DNA of 64,000 nt from Allobosea sp. 117 (GTDB lineage: Bacteria; Pseudomonadota; Alphaproteobacteria; Rhizobiales; Xanthobacteraceae): the NCBI RefSeq assembly GCF_000702305.1, contig NZ_JNLC01000017.1, positions 248,001-312,000 on the forward strand, read 5' to 3'. A program made the position numbers and the translations under genes. The stretch's first letter is position 1; each line of letters starts with the position of its first letter. Shown piece after piece: positions 10,311-21,326 of this stretch. The notes under the pieces are model-generated. The model did no database searches, was not told the DNA's origin, and was given only the letters and a program-made list of their open reading frames with translations.

Positions 10311-10814
10311 TCAGGACGCGGCGCGCCTGCCCTGCCGGCGCAGATAGACGATCTGTGCGCTCACCCCGACGACAAGGGCGACGAGGATGCCGGCCATAAC
10401 GCCGAGAAGAAGCGGCGACTTCGGATCCGTGACGATGGGATGGCCGTCGGGGACGCGGCGCAGCGTTTCGGAGACGGTCGGCACCATCAGCAGGAACACC
10501 GTCAGGCTCAACAGGACGGTTTCCAGATAGCGGGCGGCTCGCCCGAGGCCCGGCATCCGTCCGACCCCGTAGCCCGCGAGCAGCACCACGATCGTCACCG
10601 CGCCAATGCCGCTGCTGATCGGCTGCTTGGCGACAAGAAACACCGTGGTGGCGCCGATCAGCATCGAGACGAAATAGATCGCGCCGGCCGGCGACCGGGG
10701 CACGATCCGGCCGTATCGGGCAATCATGTAGAACGCTGCGGGAATCGCCGGCAGGCTGCCGAGCGTGTGCACCCAACCGAGGGGAGAAATACCGAACATG
10801 ACGATGCCTTTCAT
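10311..10814 (-). CDS. Small membrane protein under TetR-site control, function unknown
   Basis: The 167 residues include four hydrophobic segments (about 15-33, 44-62, 68-88, 98-115) and a fifth near 135-158, then a basic tail RRQGRRAAS. The family was not recognised. A palindrome closely matching the one in front of the adjacent TetR gene begins 14 bp upstream of the start. The protein is therefore probably induced when that repressor releases DNA. A role in ligand export or tolerance is possible but unproven. Confidence 0.7.
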   Translation of the reverse strand: MKGIVMFGISPLGWVHTLGSLPAIPAAFYMIARYGRIVPRSPAGAIYFVSMLIGATTVFLVAKQPISSGIGAVTIVVLLAGYGVGRMPGLGRAARYLETVLLSLTVFLLMVPTVSETLRRVPDGHPIVTDPKSPLLLGVMAGILVALVVGVSAQIVYLRRQGRRAAS

Positions 10815-10827
10815 CGTGTAGAGAAAT

Positions 10828-10849
10828 GGCTACCTACTAGTCGGTAGCC
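10828..10849. promoter_or_regulatory. Probable TetR operator in front of the membrane-protein gene
   Basis: A 22-bp palindrome with arms GGCTACC and GGTAGCC and a central ACTAGT. Only one base pair of the dyad is mismatched. It sits 14-35 bp upstream of the membrane-protein start and shares the CTACC...CTAG...GGTAG pattern with the site upstream of the tetR gene. Confidence 0.75.
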
Positions 10850-10894
10850 TGCGAGGGCGAAGAGAGCGCAGACCCTGCCCCAAGGTCATAGGGT

Positions 10895-11479
10895 TCACTG
10901 TGGAACGGCCAGGCGTTCCAGCATCGGACGGGTGACGAGGCCGAACATCCCGGCGTCACCATAGGCGCGGGCGGAGAGCATGGCGCCGTGGACGGTGGCC
11001 AGGAAGATTTCAGCCTCGACATCGGCGGTCGCGGTCAGCCGGACGCGGCCCTGCTTGGCACCGCGCTCCAGCACCGACGACAGCCATGCCGCCAGTGCCC
11101 GGAAATGCGCACGCACCTCGCGCGCGACCTCTTCGGGAAGCTGCGGGAGCTGGCTCGCGAGCAAAGCGCAGACACAGAATGGAGCGGTGCCGTCGCCTAT
11201 GCAGGCTTCCCAGTAGCCGACATAGGCACGAAGCTGCTCGACCGGATCGGAGACGTGCTGCTCCAGGGCTGCAAGCCCGTGCTCGGCCTCCTCGCGGTAG
11301 CTGGCGACGAGCGTGCGGACGAGATCGGACTTGCCGGGAAAATGATGGTGGATGCTCGCATTGCGGATGCCGACCACTTTCGCGATGTCGGCATAGCTGA
11401 AGCCGTTATAGCCACCCTCGACGATCAGCGCGCGGGCACAGTGAAGGATGTCATCGGATGTGGTGGACGGGTTGGGCAT
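10895..11479 (-). CDS. TetR/AcrR-family transcriptional regulator
   Basis: A 194-residue repressor. The N-terminal helix-turn-helix (about residues 8-55) reads ILHCARALIVEGGYNGFSY then VGIRNASIHHHFPGKSDLV, a clear TetR signature. The C-terminal part is the variable ligand-binding and dimer domain and does not reveal the ligand. A near-perfect palindrome just before its start and a matching one before the downstream gene suggest autorepression and joint control of the small membrane protein. Confidence 0.92.
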   Translation of the reverse strand: MPNPSTTSDDILHCARALIVEGGYNGFSYADIAKVVGIRNASIHHHFPGKSDLVRTLVASYREEAEHGLAALEQHVSDPVEQLRAYVGYWEACIGDGTAPFCVCALLASQLPQLPEEVAREVRAHFRALAAWLSSVLERGAKQGRVRLTATADVEAEIFLATVHGAMLSARAYGDAGMFGLVTRPMLERLAVPQ

Positions 11480-11486
11480 GGCCGAT

Positions 11487-11508
11487 ATCTACCTTCTAGT
11501 AGGTAGAT
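11487..11508. promoter_or_regulatory. Probable TetR operator in front of tetR
   Basis: A 22-bp palindrome with 8-bp arms ATCTACCT and AGGTAGAT around a central CTAG, one dyad pair mismatched. It begins 8 bp upstream of the tetR start codon. Shared half-site CTACC with the palindrome at 10828-10849 supports a common binder. Confidence 0.78.
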
Positions 11509-11640
11509 GGTCAAGTGCTATCCCAGAGTGGTCCCGACTGCTGGCCGACGTGCCGAGACTGTGTCACGAAACGTCGGTGCGCCAGCCTCCGCCCTCTCCC
11601 GTTCGAAGCGCGCCACCGCAACAGAGCCCACCGCCACGCC

Positions 11641-12939
11641 ATGCGCCCGCTCCTGCTCCTCGTCTCCATGCTGCTGCTCGCGGGCTGCGCGCGGGTGATG
11701 GACGCGGACCAAGCGCGGCTGTGCCGGGCGGTCGCCCCGGCGCTGCACGAGGACGACACCGTCATCAAGGAGAGCGCGCTGGCGCCGCTGCCCGGCTCGC
11801 AGACGAGCCTGCGCCTTGCCTATACCGCGCGCCGGTACGGCGTGACGCGTCCGCACTGGATCATCTGCACCTTCGGCGGCACCTCCGGCGTCGACCGCTT
11901 CGACCTCGTCGCCGTCGAGACCGACCGCGGAACGCTGAGCGATATCAAGCTGGCGATCATGAAGCGCTGGTGGCTGCCGGATGCGGTGGCAATGCAGGCC
12001 GAAGCTCCCTTCCGGCTCGACGGCCGGTCCGCCTACTGGCTGCAGCAGGCGATGAACGGCCTGTCCCTCGCCGGCATCTACGGGCTTGTCGCCGTCTCCT
12101 TCGCGCTGGTCTACGGGCTCGTCGGGCGGATCAACCTCGCCTTTGGCGAGATCGCGGTGGCCGGCGGCGTCAACATGCTGATCGTGACCGGCATCGCCAG
12201 CGGTTCCGGCCGGCTCGGCGGCCCCGCCCTCATCCTCGCGCTCGCCGCCGGCGTGGCGGCGGCGGCGCTGTGGAGCTGGGCCATCGGGCGCTGGGTCGTG
12301 CTGCCGCTCACCGCCCGCTCGCGCTCGCCCCAGCCCGTTCTCATCGGCACGATCGCGCTCGCCATCGTGCTGGGGGAGCTCATCCGGATCACCGCTCGGC
12401 AGCGCGAGAACTGGCTGCCGCCGCTGATGAACCTGCCGGTGCCGATCGCCGGCGGCGCGGAGTTCACCGCGACGGTGACGCCCGCGCAGATGCTGACCGC
12501 CGGCCTCGGCTTCTCAGCCGCCTCCTTCGTGCTGGGACTGCTCGCCTTCACATCCTTCGGACGGGGCTGGCGGGCCTATGCCGACGACCCGCTGATGGCC
12601 GCGCTCATCGGCGTTCCCATCCCGCGGCTGCTGGCCGGCACCTTCCTGCTCTCGGGCGCGACCGCCGGGCTGGCGGGCACCATGGTCGTGTTGTCCTACG
12701 GCACCATCGAGGCCGGCGCGGGCATCGGCATCGCCCTCAAGGCGCTGATCTGCTGCCTCATCGGCGGAATCGGGTCGATTCCCGGCGCGTTTCTTGGCGC
12801 AATTCTTCTCGCCGGTATCGAAACGCTCTGGTCTGCGACCTTCAATATCGTGTATCGCGACGTGGTGATCTATTCGCTGCTGGTCGCCGTCCTCGTCTTG
12901 CGGCCCGCCCGCAGTTCCCTCCCCCCGCGGGAAATCTGA
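11641..12939 (+). CDS. LivH-type branched-chain amino acid ABC permease with lipoprotein-like N-terminus
   Basis: The first 16 residues form a lipoprotein signal with lipobox Leu13-Ala-Gly-Cys16. A soluble stretch follows to about residue 125. The rest resembles a LivH permease with about eight helices, including LVYGLVGRINLAFGEI and the conserved cytoplasmic loop FGRGWRAYADDPLMAALIGV, which contacts the ATPase. The two parts are in one frame without a stop. No partner permease, ATPase or binding protein is nearby. The threonine ammonia-lyase gene begins 8 bp downstream. The ATG was chosen because it opens the signal peptide; upstream codons look non-coding. Confidence 0.78.
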   Translation: MRPLLLLVSMLLLAGCARVMDADQARLCRAVAPALHEDDTVIKESALAPLPGSQTSLRLAYTARRYGVTRPHWIICTFGGTSGVDRFDLVAVETDRGTLSDIKLAIMKRWWLPDAVAMQAEAPFRLDGRSAYWLQQAMNGLSLAGIYGLVAVSFALVYGLVGRINLAFGEIAVAGGVNMLIVTGIASGSGRLGGPALILALAAGVAAAALWSWAIGRWVVLPLTARSRSPQPVLIGTIALAIVLGELIRITARQRENWLPPLMNLPVPIAGGAEFTATVTPAQMLTAGLGFSAASFVLGLLAFTSFGRGWRAYADDPLMAALIGVPIPRLLAGTFLLSGATAGLAGTMVVLSYGTIEAGAGIGIALKALICCLIGGIGSIPGAFLGAILLAGIETLWSATFNIVYRDVVIYSLLVAVLVLRPARSSLPPREI

Positions 12940-12947
12940 GCCTCGTC

Positions 12948-14174
12948 ATGACCCTGCCTGTCTCGCCTGCCGATGTCGCCGCCGCACGTCACCTGCTCAC
13001 CGGAGCGGTGCTGCGCACGCCCACGCTTCCGGCGCCCCGGCTTTCGGCGATTACCGGCGCGCATGTTTTCGTGAAATACGAGAACCTCCAGGTCACCGCG
13101 AGCTTCAAGGAGCGCGGCGCGCTGGTGAAGCTCGCCAGCCTCTCGGCCGAGGAGCGCTCGCGCGGCGTCGTCGCCATGTCGGCCGGCAACCACGCGCAGG
13201 CCGTCGCCTATCACGCCCGGCGCCTCGGCATCCGCGCCACCATCGTGATGCCGGAGTCGACGCCAATCGTGAAGGTCGCGGCGACGGAGGCGCATGGCGC
13301 CCGCGTCGTCCTGCACGGCGAAACCGTCGCGGAGGCGAGCGAGGAGGCCGACCGCATCGCGCAGGCCGAGCGCCTCGTCTGGGTTCACCCCTATGACGAC
13401 CGGCACGTCATCGCCGGCCAGGGCTCCATCGCGCTGGAGATGCTGGAGGATGCGCCGGACCTCGACGCGCTGCTGGTGCCGGTCGGCGGCGGCGGCCTGA
13501 TCTCCGGCATCGCGGTGGCGGCGCGCGACCTGCGCCCGAGCATCGAGATCGTCGGCGTCGAGACCACGCTCTTCCCCTCGATGTGGAACGCGCTGCACCA
13601 GCAGGATCGTCCCTGCGGGGGCGCGACACTGGCCGAGGGCATCGCCGTGAAACACCCCGGCGTGCTGACCCGCGAGATCGTCTCGGCGCTGGTCTCCGAC
13701 GTGGTGCTGATCGACGAGCCGACCTTCGAGCGGGCGGTCAACATCTTCCTCACCCAGCAGAAGACGCTCTCGGAAGGTGCCGGCGCCGCCGGTCTCGCGG
13801 CGCTGCTGGCCGAGCCGGACCGCTATCGCGGGCGCAATGTCGGCCTCATCGTCAGCGGCGGCAACATCGATCCGCGCATCGTCGCCTCGATCATGCTGCG
13901 CGAACTGGAGCGCGAGGAGCGCATCGTCTCGTTCCGCTTCTCGATGCTCGACCGGCCGGGCGAGCTCGGCATCATCTCGACGCTGCTCGGCCAGCTCGGC
14001 GCCAACATCCTCGAAGTGGAGCACAAGCGCCATTTCCTCGACGTGCACGCCAAAGGCGCCCGCCTCGACGTCACCGTCGAGACGCGCGACCGCGCCCATG
14101 CCGAACAGGTCTACCAGGCGCTGGTCGCCGACGGCATGGATGTGGTCCGCGTGGACTGGCAGTCGGGCAACTGA
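12948..14174 (+). CDS. Threonine ammonia-lyase with C-terminal ACT domain
   Basis: PLP-dependent deamination of threonine (and perhaps serine) to 2-oxobutyrate. The 408-residue protein begins MTLPVSPADVAAA. The PLP lysine lies in ENLQVTASFKERGAL, the phosphate-binding glycine loop is VGGGGLISG, and SAGNHAQAVAYHA follows the lysine. A single ACT regulatory domain occupies about 325-405 (FSMLDRPGELGIISTLL). This is the shorter form, not the two-ACT biosynthetic IlvA of E. coli. Its position beside the LivH-like permease hints at amino-acid uptake and use. Confidence 0.9.
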   Translation: MTLPVSPADVAAARHLLTGAVLRTPTLPAPRLSAITGAHVFVKYENLQVTASFKERGALVKLASLSAEERSRGVVAMSAGNHAQAVAYHARRLGIRATIVMPESTPIVKVAATEAHGARVVLHGETVAEASEEADRIAQAERLVWVHPYDDRHVIAGQGSIALEMLEDAPDLDALLVPVGGGGLISGIAVAARDLRPSIEIVGVETTLFPSMWNALHQQDRPCGGATLAEGIAVKHPGVLTREIVSALVSDVVLIDEPTFERAVNIFLTQQKTLSEGAGAAGLAALLAEPDRYRGRNVGLIVSGGNIDPRIVASIMLRELEREERIVSFRFSMLDRPGELGIISTLLGQLGANILEVEHKRHFLDVHAKGARLDVTVETRDRAHAEQVYQALVADGMDVVRVDWQSGN

Positions 14175-14198
14175 ACGCCACGCGTAATTTCCTACCGA

Positions 14199-14246
14199 GA
14201 GCCCTTTCCGATCAGGTGGAATCGCCTGATCGATAAGAAAGTGCTC
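14199..14246. repeat. Interspersed palindromic repeat, family A copy 2
   Basis: This 48-bp unit is the inverted counterpart of the repeat at 4343-4390, with six mismatches and no gaps. It lies 24 bp past the threonine ammonia-lyase stop. Confidence 0.75.
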
Positions 14247-14262
14247 TCAATTCAACAGGCTG

Positions 14263-14310
14263 GAGCATCCCCTGATCGCGAAAGTCGATCAACTTTCGCG
14301 GGAAATGCTC
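14263..14310. repeat. Hairpin repeat next to family A copy 2
   Basis: Perfect inner stem CGCGAAAGT/ACTTTCGCG with a 6-nt loop, enclosed by outer arms GAGCAT/ATGCTC. The ends resemble the family A repeat 16 bp away, giving a double palindrome. There is no T-run, so it is not a clear intrinsic terminator. Confidence 0.6.
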
Positions 14311-14392
14311 TAAGGGCATCAGGAGACGGCGCCGGCTCTTGCCGGCGCGGTCCGGCCGCACCACCTGATCGGCTGAGAAGCAGGAGCCGGCC

Positions 14393-14917
14393 ATGTCCGA
14401 CATTCATCGCATCGACAGGTCCGAGGGCTACAAGCCCTATGCCTACGATCCGGCGACGCAGCCGGAATATTTCGACGGTGTGCTGTCGCGCCGCATCGTC
14501 GCCTTCTGCATCGACGTGGTGATCATCTTCGCGCCGATGGTTCTGGCGGCGCTGTTCATCTTCGTGTTCGGCCTCGTGACCTTCGGGCTGGGCTGGTTCC
14601 TGTTCGGCCTGCTCAGCCCGGCCTTCGTGCTCTGGGCGCTGGTCTATACTGGCCTGACGCTCGGCGGCGACAAATGCGCCACGCTCGGCATGCGGGCGGT
14701 CAATATCGAGATGCGCCTGTGGTACGGCGCGCCGATGTACCATCTGCTGGCGGTGCTCAGTGTGGTGATGTTCTGGGTATCGGTGAGCGTGCTGACGCCC
14801 TTCGTGCTGCTGGTCGGCCTGTTCAACAGCCGCCGCCGCCTGCTGCACGACCTGATCCTCGGCACCATCGTCGTGAACAACGAGGAGCGGGCGACCAGCC
14901 TGCGTCGCCCGCGCTGA
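14393..14917 (+). CDS. RDD-family membrane protein
   Basis: The 174-residue protein has an RDD domain: the Arg of LSRRIVAFCIDVVIIFAPM at the first helix with its Asp, then helices at about 42-60, 65-85 and 125-148. A segment KCATLGMRAVNIEMR matches the family's conserved middle. RDD proteins are inner-membrane proteins of mostly unknown role, some linked to ion transport. The gene lies 107 bp before a leucyltransferase gene on the same strand; a joint transcript is possible. Confidence 0.85.
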   Translation: MSDIHRIDRSEGYKPYAYDPATQPEYFDGVLSRRIVAFCIDVVIIFAPMVLAALFIFVFGLVTFGLGWFLFGLLSPAFVLWALVYTGLTLGGDKCATLGMRAVNIEMRLWYGAPMYHLLAVLSVVMFWVSVSVLTPFVLLVGLFNSRRRLLHDLILGTIVVNNEERATSLRRPR

Positions 14918-15024
14918 GCCGGCCGGCCGCCCCGTTCATCACAACTTCTACAAAGTAACGAACAGGCTTTGACGCGGCGGCCGGCGCGCGCGATCCTGAT
15001 GCGAGTCATCCCGACGCAACAACC

Positions 15025-15774
15025 GTGACCGAACACCCGCGCGATACACCGCAATTCTACCTGACGGCACCCTCGCCCTGCCCGTACCTGCCCGGACGGG
15101 AAGAGCGCAAGGTGTTCACCCATCTGGTCGGCGAGCGGGCGACGCAGCTCAACGATGTGCTCACCCATGGCGGGTTCCGGCGCAGCCAGTCGATCGCCTA
15201 TCGGCCGGCCTGCGAGAACTGCCGGGCCTGCGTCTCGGTGCGGATCTGCGTGGACGATTTCCGCGAGACGCGCGGTTTCCGGCGGGTGCGTCAAGCCAAT
15301 GCCGACCTCGTCGGCGACATGCGCGCGGCGGTGCCGACCGCCGAGCAATATTCGCTGTTCCGCGCCTATCTCGACAGCCGCCACAGCGATGGCGGCATGG
15401 CCGACATGAGCGTGCTCGACTACGCGATGATGGTCGAGGACAGCCATGTGCGCACGCGCGTGATCGAATATCGCCGGCGCGGACCGGACACCGCGATCCA
15501 CGGCCGCGGCCAGGGAGCCGTCCATGGAGTCGCGCTGACCGACGTGCTCGCGGACGGGCTTTCCATGGTCTATTCCTTCTACGAGCCGGACGAGCCCGCA
15601 CGCTCGCTCGGCACCTTCATGATCCTCGACCATGTCGACAAGGCGCGCTCGCTCGGCCTCGCCTATGTCTATCTCGGCTATTGGGTCGATGGCTCGGCCA
15701 AGATGGGCTACAAGAGCCGCTTCCTGCCGCAGGAACGCCTCGCCCCGCATGGCTGGGAGCGGGTGGAGCGCTGA
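15025..15774 (+). CDS. bpt: Aspartate/glutamate leucyltransferase (N-end rule pathway)
   Basis: Transfers leucine from leucyl-tRNA to proteins with N-terminal Asp or Glu, marking them for ClpAP. The 249 residues match the ATE/Bpt family: [18 protein letters not shown], the Cys pairs of [16 protein letters not shown], and a C-terminal acetyltransferase-like fold with [20 protein letters not shown]. The start is GTG, giving the usual family N-terminus [19 protein letters not shown]. It is convergent with the AAA ATPase gene. Confidence 0.92.
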   Translation: MTEHPRDTPQFYLTAPSPCPYLPGREERKVFTHLVGERATQLNDVLTHGGFRRSQSIAYRPACENCRACVSVRICVDDFRETRGFRRVRQANADLVGDMRAAVPTAEQYSLFRAYLDSRHSDGGMADMSVLDYAMMVEDSHVRTRVIEYRRRGPDTAIHGRGQGAVHGVALTDVLADGLSMVYSFYEPDEPARSLGTFMILDHVDKARSLGLAYVYLGYWVDGSAKMGYKSRFLPQERLAPHGWERVER

Positions 15775-15786
15775 GGCCCTCCCCGC

Positions 15787-16539
15787 TCACTCGTCCAGCA
15801 TGGTCTCGACGAAGCTCTCCGGCGCCAGGCAGAATTCGCGCATCATGCGGAAATGCATGGTGTCCCTGAGTTCGGCGGGCGTCAGGCCGTATTTGTCGAG
15901 CATCAGCAGCCGCGCGCCGGGATAGGCCATCAGGAACGGCGAATGGGTCGCCATGATGATCTGGGCGATACCGCTCTTCTCCATCCGCCTGAGAATCCTC
16001 ATGAAGTCGATCTGGCGGCTCGGCGACAGCGCGCTTTCCGGCTCGTCGAAGATATAGACGCCCTGCCGGTCGCCTCGTTCGCTGAAGAAGCTGAGGAAGC
16101 CTTCGCCGTGGGATTTCATCAGCCAGTCGGGCGGCGCCGCATGGACCTCGATGGCCGCCCTCTCGACATATTCGGCAACGTCGAAAAAGGTCTCGGCGCG
16201 GAAGAAGAAACCTTCGCCGATCTTGGGCAGCCAACCCAATTTCAGCGTACCGGCGAGCGTAATCTCGTGGCGCGTGGTGCCACCCGCGTGCGCGCTGCCG
16301 CCGCCGAACAGGCCGAAGCCGGCGGCGATAGCAATGCCCTCCAGCAGGGTCGATTTGCCGACGCCGTTCTCGCCGACGATGACCGTCACCGCATGGTCGA
16401 ACGCCATCTCGAAGCTGCGATGCCGGAACAGCGGCAGGCAGAAGGGATAGGCGTCCCAATCGCCGACCCGCTCCGGCATGAGTTCCACATGCCGGAGATA
16501 GGGAGCCGGGAGGCGGATGTCGCGCTTTGCTTTCGCCAT
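15787..16539 (-). CDS. Stand-alone AAA ATPase (ABC/SMC-like ATP-binding protein)
   Basis: A 250-residue single-domain ATPase. Walker A is GENGVGKSTLLEG (about 56-68), Walker B is GVYIFDEPESALSP, and the switch histidine follows in MATHSPFLMAYPG. The family is the compact ATPase type that resembles ABC and RecF/SMC heads but carries no transmembrane or coiled-coil part. An earlier in-frame ATG would add ten residues (MATISERSKP). Function is unknown; similar proteins occur alone or near defence genes, but no partner is seen here. Confidence 0.8.
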   Translation of the reverse strand: MAKAKRDIRLPAPYLRHVELMPERVGDWDAYPFCLPLFRHRSFEMAFDHAVTVIVGENGVGKSTLLEGIAIAAGFGLFGGGSAHAGGTTRHEITLAGTLKLGWLPKIGEGFFFRAETFFDVAEYVERAAIEVHAAPPDWLMKSHGEGFLSFFSERGDRQGVYIFDEPESALSPSRQIDFMRILRRMEKSGIAQIIMATHSPFLMAYPGARLLMLDKYGLTPAELRDTMHFRMMREFCLAPESFVETMLDE

Positions 16540-16697
16540 AGGTTTCGACCGTTCGGATATGGTCGCCATTCTAGCCCGAGGATGCAGCGCCTTCGACGGT
16601 CGCGCAACGGAATACCTCCCGACTGTCATGGCTCTGTGACGCGGTCGGCCTAGCAATCTGGAACCGATCCAGATTGTCTAACGCCGGAGCTTGCACC

Positions 16698-18704
16698 ATG
16701 ACCGATCCCCGTTCGCCCGCCCATGACGATGACGTCTCGCCCTTCCGCACCAGCCTGCTGGAGGAGGCCGACGGCGCCGGCTCGAACCCGACGGCCAACC
16801 CCACCATGGGCGAACTCATCTCCATCCGCTTCTCGCGCCGCGGCCTGCTCAAGGGTTCGCTCGCCGTCTCCGCCATCGCCTCGACGGTCAGCCCGCTCGC
16901 GCTGCTGACGGCGGAGAAGGCCAAGGCGGCCTCCGGCTCGGCCTTCACCTTCACGGAAGTGGAGGCCGGCGTCGACCCCAAGCATCACGTCGCCGAGGGC
17001 TACGACGCCGACGTGCTGCTGCGCTGGGGCGACGCACTGTTCGCCGATTCGCCGGAGTTCGACCCGAAGAACCAGAGCGCCGAGGCGCAGCGCCGCCAGT
17101 TCGGCTACAACAACGACTATGTCGGCTTCATCCCGCTGAACGGCTCGGCGGAGCACGGCCTTCTGGTGGTGAACCACGAATACACCAACGAGCACCTGAT
17201 GTTCCCGGGCATCGTCAGCGTCGCCGAGGGCAAGCTGAAGGTGGCGCCGGCCGACCAGAAGCGCGTCGACATCGAGATGGCGGCGCATGGCGGCACCATC
17301 GTCGAGATCCGCAAGGTCGACGGCAAATGGCAGGTGGTGCGCGACGGCAAGCTGAACCGCCGCATCACCTCCACGACCCCCATGGTGCTTAGCGGCCCGG
17401 TCGCCGGCCATGACCGCGTGAAGACCAAGGACGACACCGCCGGCACCCGCGTCATCGGCACGCTCAACAACTGCGCCGGCGGCGTGACGCCATGGGGCAC
17501 CTATGTGATGGCCGAGGAGAACTTCCACGGCTATTTCCTCGGCAAGCTGCCGGAAGGCCACAAGGAAGCCGCCAACTACAAGCGCTACGGCGTGCCGGAA
17601 GGCGCCTATGAGTGGGGCAATTTCTACGAGCGCTTCGACCTTTCCAAGGAGCCGAACGAGCCGAACCGCTTCGGCTGGATCGTCGAGGTCGACGTGAACG
17701 ATCCCAACTCGGTGCCGAAGAAGCGCACCGCGCTCGGCCGCTTCAAGCATGAGGGCGCCGAGTCGATCGTCGCCAAAGACGGCCGCGTGGTCTTCTATCT
17801 CGGCGACGACGAGCGCTTCGACTATGTCTACAAGTTCGTCACCGCCGGCCGCTTCAACCCGAACGACCGCGCCGCCAACATGGACCTGCTCGACGAGGGC
17901 ACGCTCCATGTCGCGAAGTTCGAGGCCGACGGCTCGCTGACTTGGATGCCGCTGGTGTTCGGCCAGGGGCCTCTGACCGCCGCCAACGGCTTCGAGAGCC
18001 AGGCCGACGTGCTGATCGAGACGCGGCGCGCCTCCGATCTGCTCGGCGCCACCAAGATGGACCGGCCCGAGGACGTCCAGCCGAACGGCGTCAACGGCAA
18101 GGTCTATGTCATGCTGACCAACAACACGCGCCGCAAGGACGACCAGATCGACGCCGCCAATCCGCGCGCCAAGAACGCCTTCGGCCACATCATCGAGATC
18201 GCCGAGGCCGATGGCGATTTTGCCGCCACCAAGGGCAGGTGGGAAGTCCTGCTGAAGTGCGGCGATCCCTCCGTCGCCTCGGTCGGCGCGTCCTTCTCGA
18301 CCGACACGACCAAGAACGGCTGGTTCGGCATGCCGGACAATTGCGCGGTCGACTCGGCCGGTCGCCTCTGGGTGGCCACCGACGGCAACAATCCGAAGGA
18401 GACCGGCCGCACCGACGGGCTGTGGGCGGTCGACGTCGAGGGCGAAGCGCGCGCCACCTCGAAGCTGTTCTTCCGCGTGCCGGTGGGCGCCGAGCTCTGC
18501 GGGCCGCTGTTCACGCCGGATGACCGCACCGCCTTCGTCGCCGTGCAGCACCCGGGCGACGGCGGCACCGACTGGGCGCCGTTCGGCCGGCCGTCCTACT
18601 ATGAGGACCTGTCCACCCGCTGGCCGGATTTCCGCGACGACATGCCGGTGCGCCCGGCGGTGGTGGTGATCACCAAGCAGGACGGCGGCAAGATCGGCGC
18701 GTAA
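16698..18704 (+). CDS. PhoX-family phosphatase (DUF839), Tat-exported
   Basis: A 668-residue exported protein. A twin-arginine signal, SRRGLLKGSLAVSAIAS, ends near an Ala-Ser-Ala-type site before SGSAFTFTEVEAG. The mature part has the PhoX-like beta-propeller markers: WGDALFADSPEFDP, VVNHEYTNEHLMFPG, NNCAGGVTPWGTYVMAEENF, and ERFDYVYKFVTAGRF near the end. PhoX is a calcium/iron alkaline phosphatase of the periplasm. The ATG was preferred to a TTG eight codons upstream. A strong hairpin terminator follows. No phosphate-regulon box could be confirmed. Confidence 0.9.
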   Translation: MTDPRSPAHDDDVSPFRTSLLEEADGAGSNPTANPTMGELISIRFSRRGLLKGSLAVSAIASTVSPLALLTAEKAKAASGSAFTFTEVEAGVDPKHHVAEGYDADVLLRWGDALFADSPEFDPKNQSAEAQRRQFGYNNDYVGFIPLNGSAEHGLLVVNHEYTNEHLMFPGIVSVAEGKLKVAPADQKRVDIEMAAHGGTIVEIRKVDGKWQVVRDGKLNRRITSTTPMVLSGPVAGHDRVKTKDDTAGTRVIGTLNNCAGGVTPWGTYVMAEENFHGYFLGKLPEGHKEAANYKRYGVPEGAYEWGNFYERFDLSKEPNEPNRFGWIVEVDVNDPNSVPKKRTALGRFKHEGAESIVAKDGRVVFYLGDDERFDYVYKFVTAGRFNPNDRAANMDLLDEGTLHVAKFEADGSLTWMPLVFGQGPLTAANGFESQADVLIETRRASDLLGATKMDRPEDVQPNGVNGKVYVMLTNNTRRKDDQIDAANPRAKNAFGHIIEIAEADGDFAATKGRWEVLLKCGDPSVASVGASFSTDTTKNGWFGMPDNCAVDSAGRLWVATDGNNPKETGRTDGLWAVDVEGEARATSKLFFRVPVGAELCGPLFTPDDRTAFVAVQHPGDGGTDWAPFGRPSYYEDLSTRWPDFRDDMPVRPAVVVITKQDGGKIGA

Positions 18705-18744
18705 CCGCACCTTCGGGCGGCTACCGGCCCTAGCTATCGACCGC

Positions 18745-18779
18745 ATTCGCCCGGGCGTCCGCGTCCGGGCGAATTTATT

Positions 18780-18780
<1 letters not shown>
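18745..18780 (+). terminator. Rho-independent terminator after the PhoX-type gene
   Basis: Perfect 10-bp stem ATTCGCCCGG/CCGGGCGAAT with a 10-nt loop, followed by TTATTT. It lies 41 bp past the stop and just before the convergent parC stop. Confidence 0.85.
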
Positions 18781-21014
<2,234 letters not shown>

Positions 21015-21326
21015 CCTTCCTCGGTACAAAAATCAAGCCGCCGGAACAAGACGCGAACGCGCATGGAGCCCCCGCGCGGCCTGCGGCACGGCACGCCCAT
21101 ATTAAATTTCGGCAATCTTCACGGCGCCGGCGAGGCCGGAACGGCGCCATTCGACCAACATCCTACCGTTCCGGCGGCCGCTGTTCTGCTTCCGTTAATA
21201 TGGCTGAACGTCCATTCAGCTCTGTGGCTGGACTTGGATATTCCAAACATTTTCGGAACTCAATCTGCGAATACTCAATTCTCCTGTCGGTTCATTTGAT
21301 CTTTCGAGATCGATCAGGAGGCACTC
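21015..21326. other. Divergent intergenic region between parC and a small secreted protein gene
   Basis: No coding signal is convincing here. The right half is AT-richer (21195-21320) and ends with a GATCTTTCGAGATC palindrome and a strong AGGAGG ribosome site 5 bp before the ATG at 21327. It presumably holds both promoters. Confidence 0.5.

Noticed and set aside
11448-12947. A 500-codon extension before threonine ammonia-lyase in the same frame
   Set aside because: The stretch overlaps the lipoprotein-permease gene in another frame and is Arg/Ala-rich. The enzyme starts at the ATG at 12948.
14263-14310. Intrinsic terminator after threonine ammonia-lyase
   Set aside because: The hairpin is strong but has no T-run on either side and resembles the dispersed repeat family, so it was listed as a repeat.
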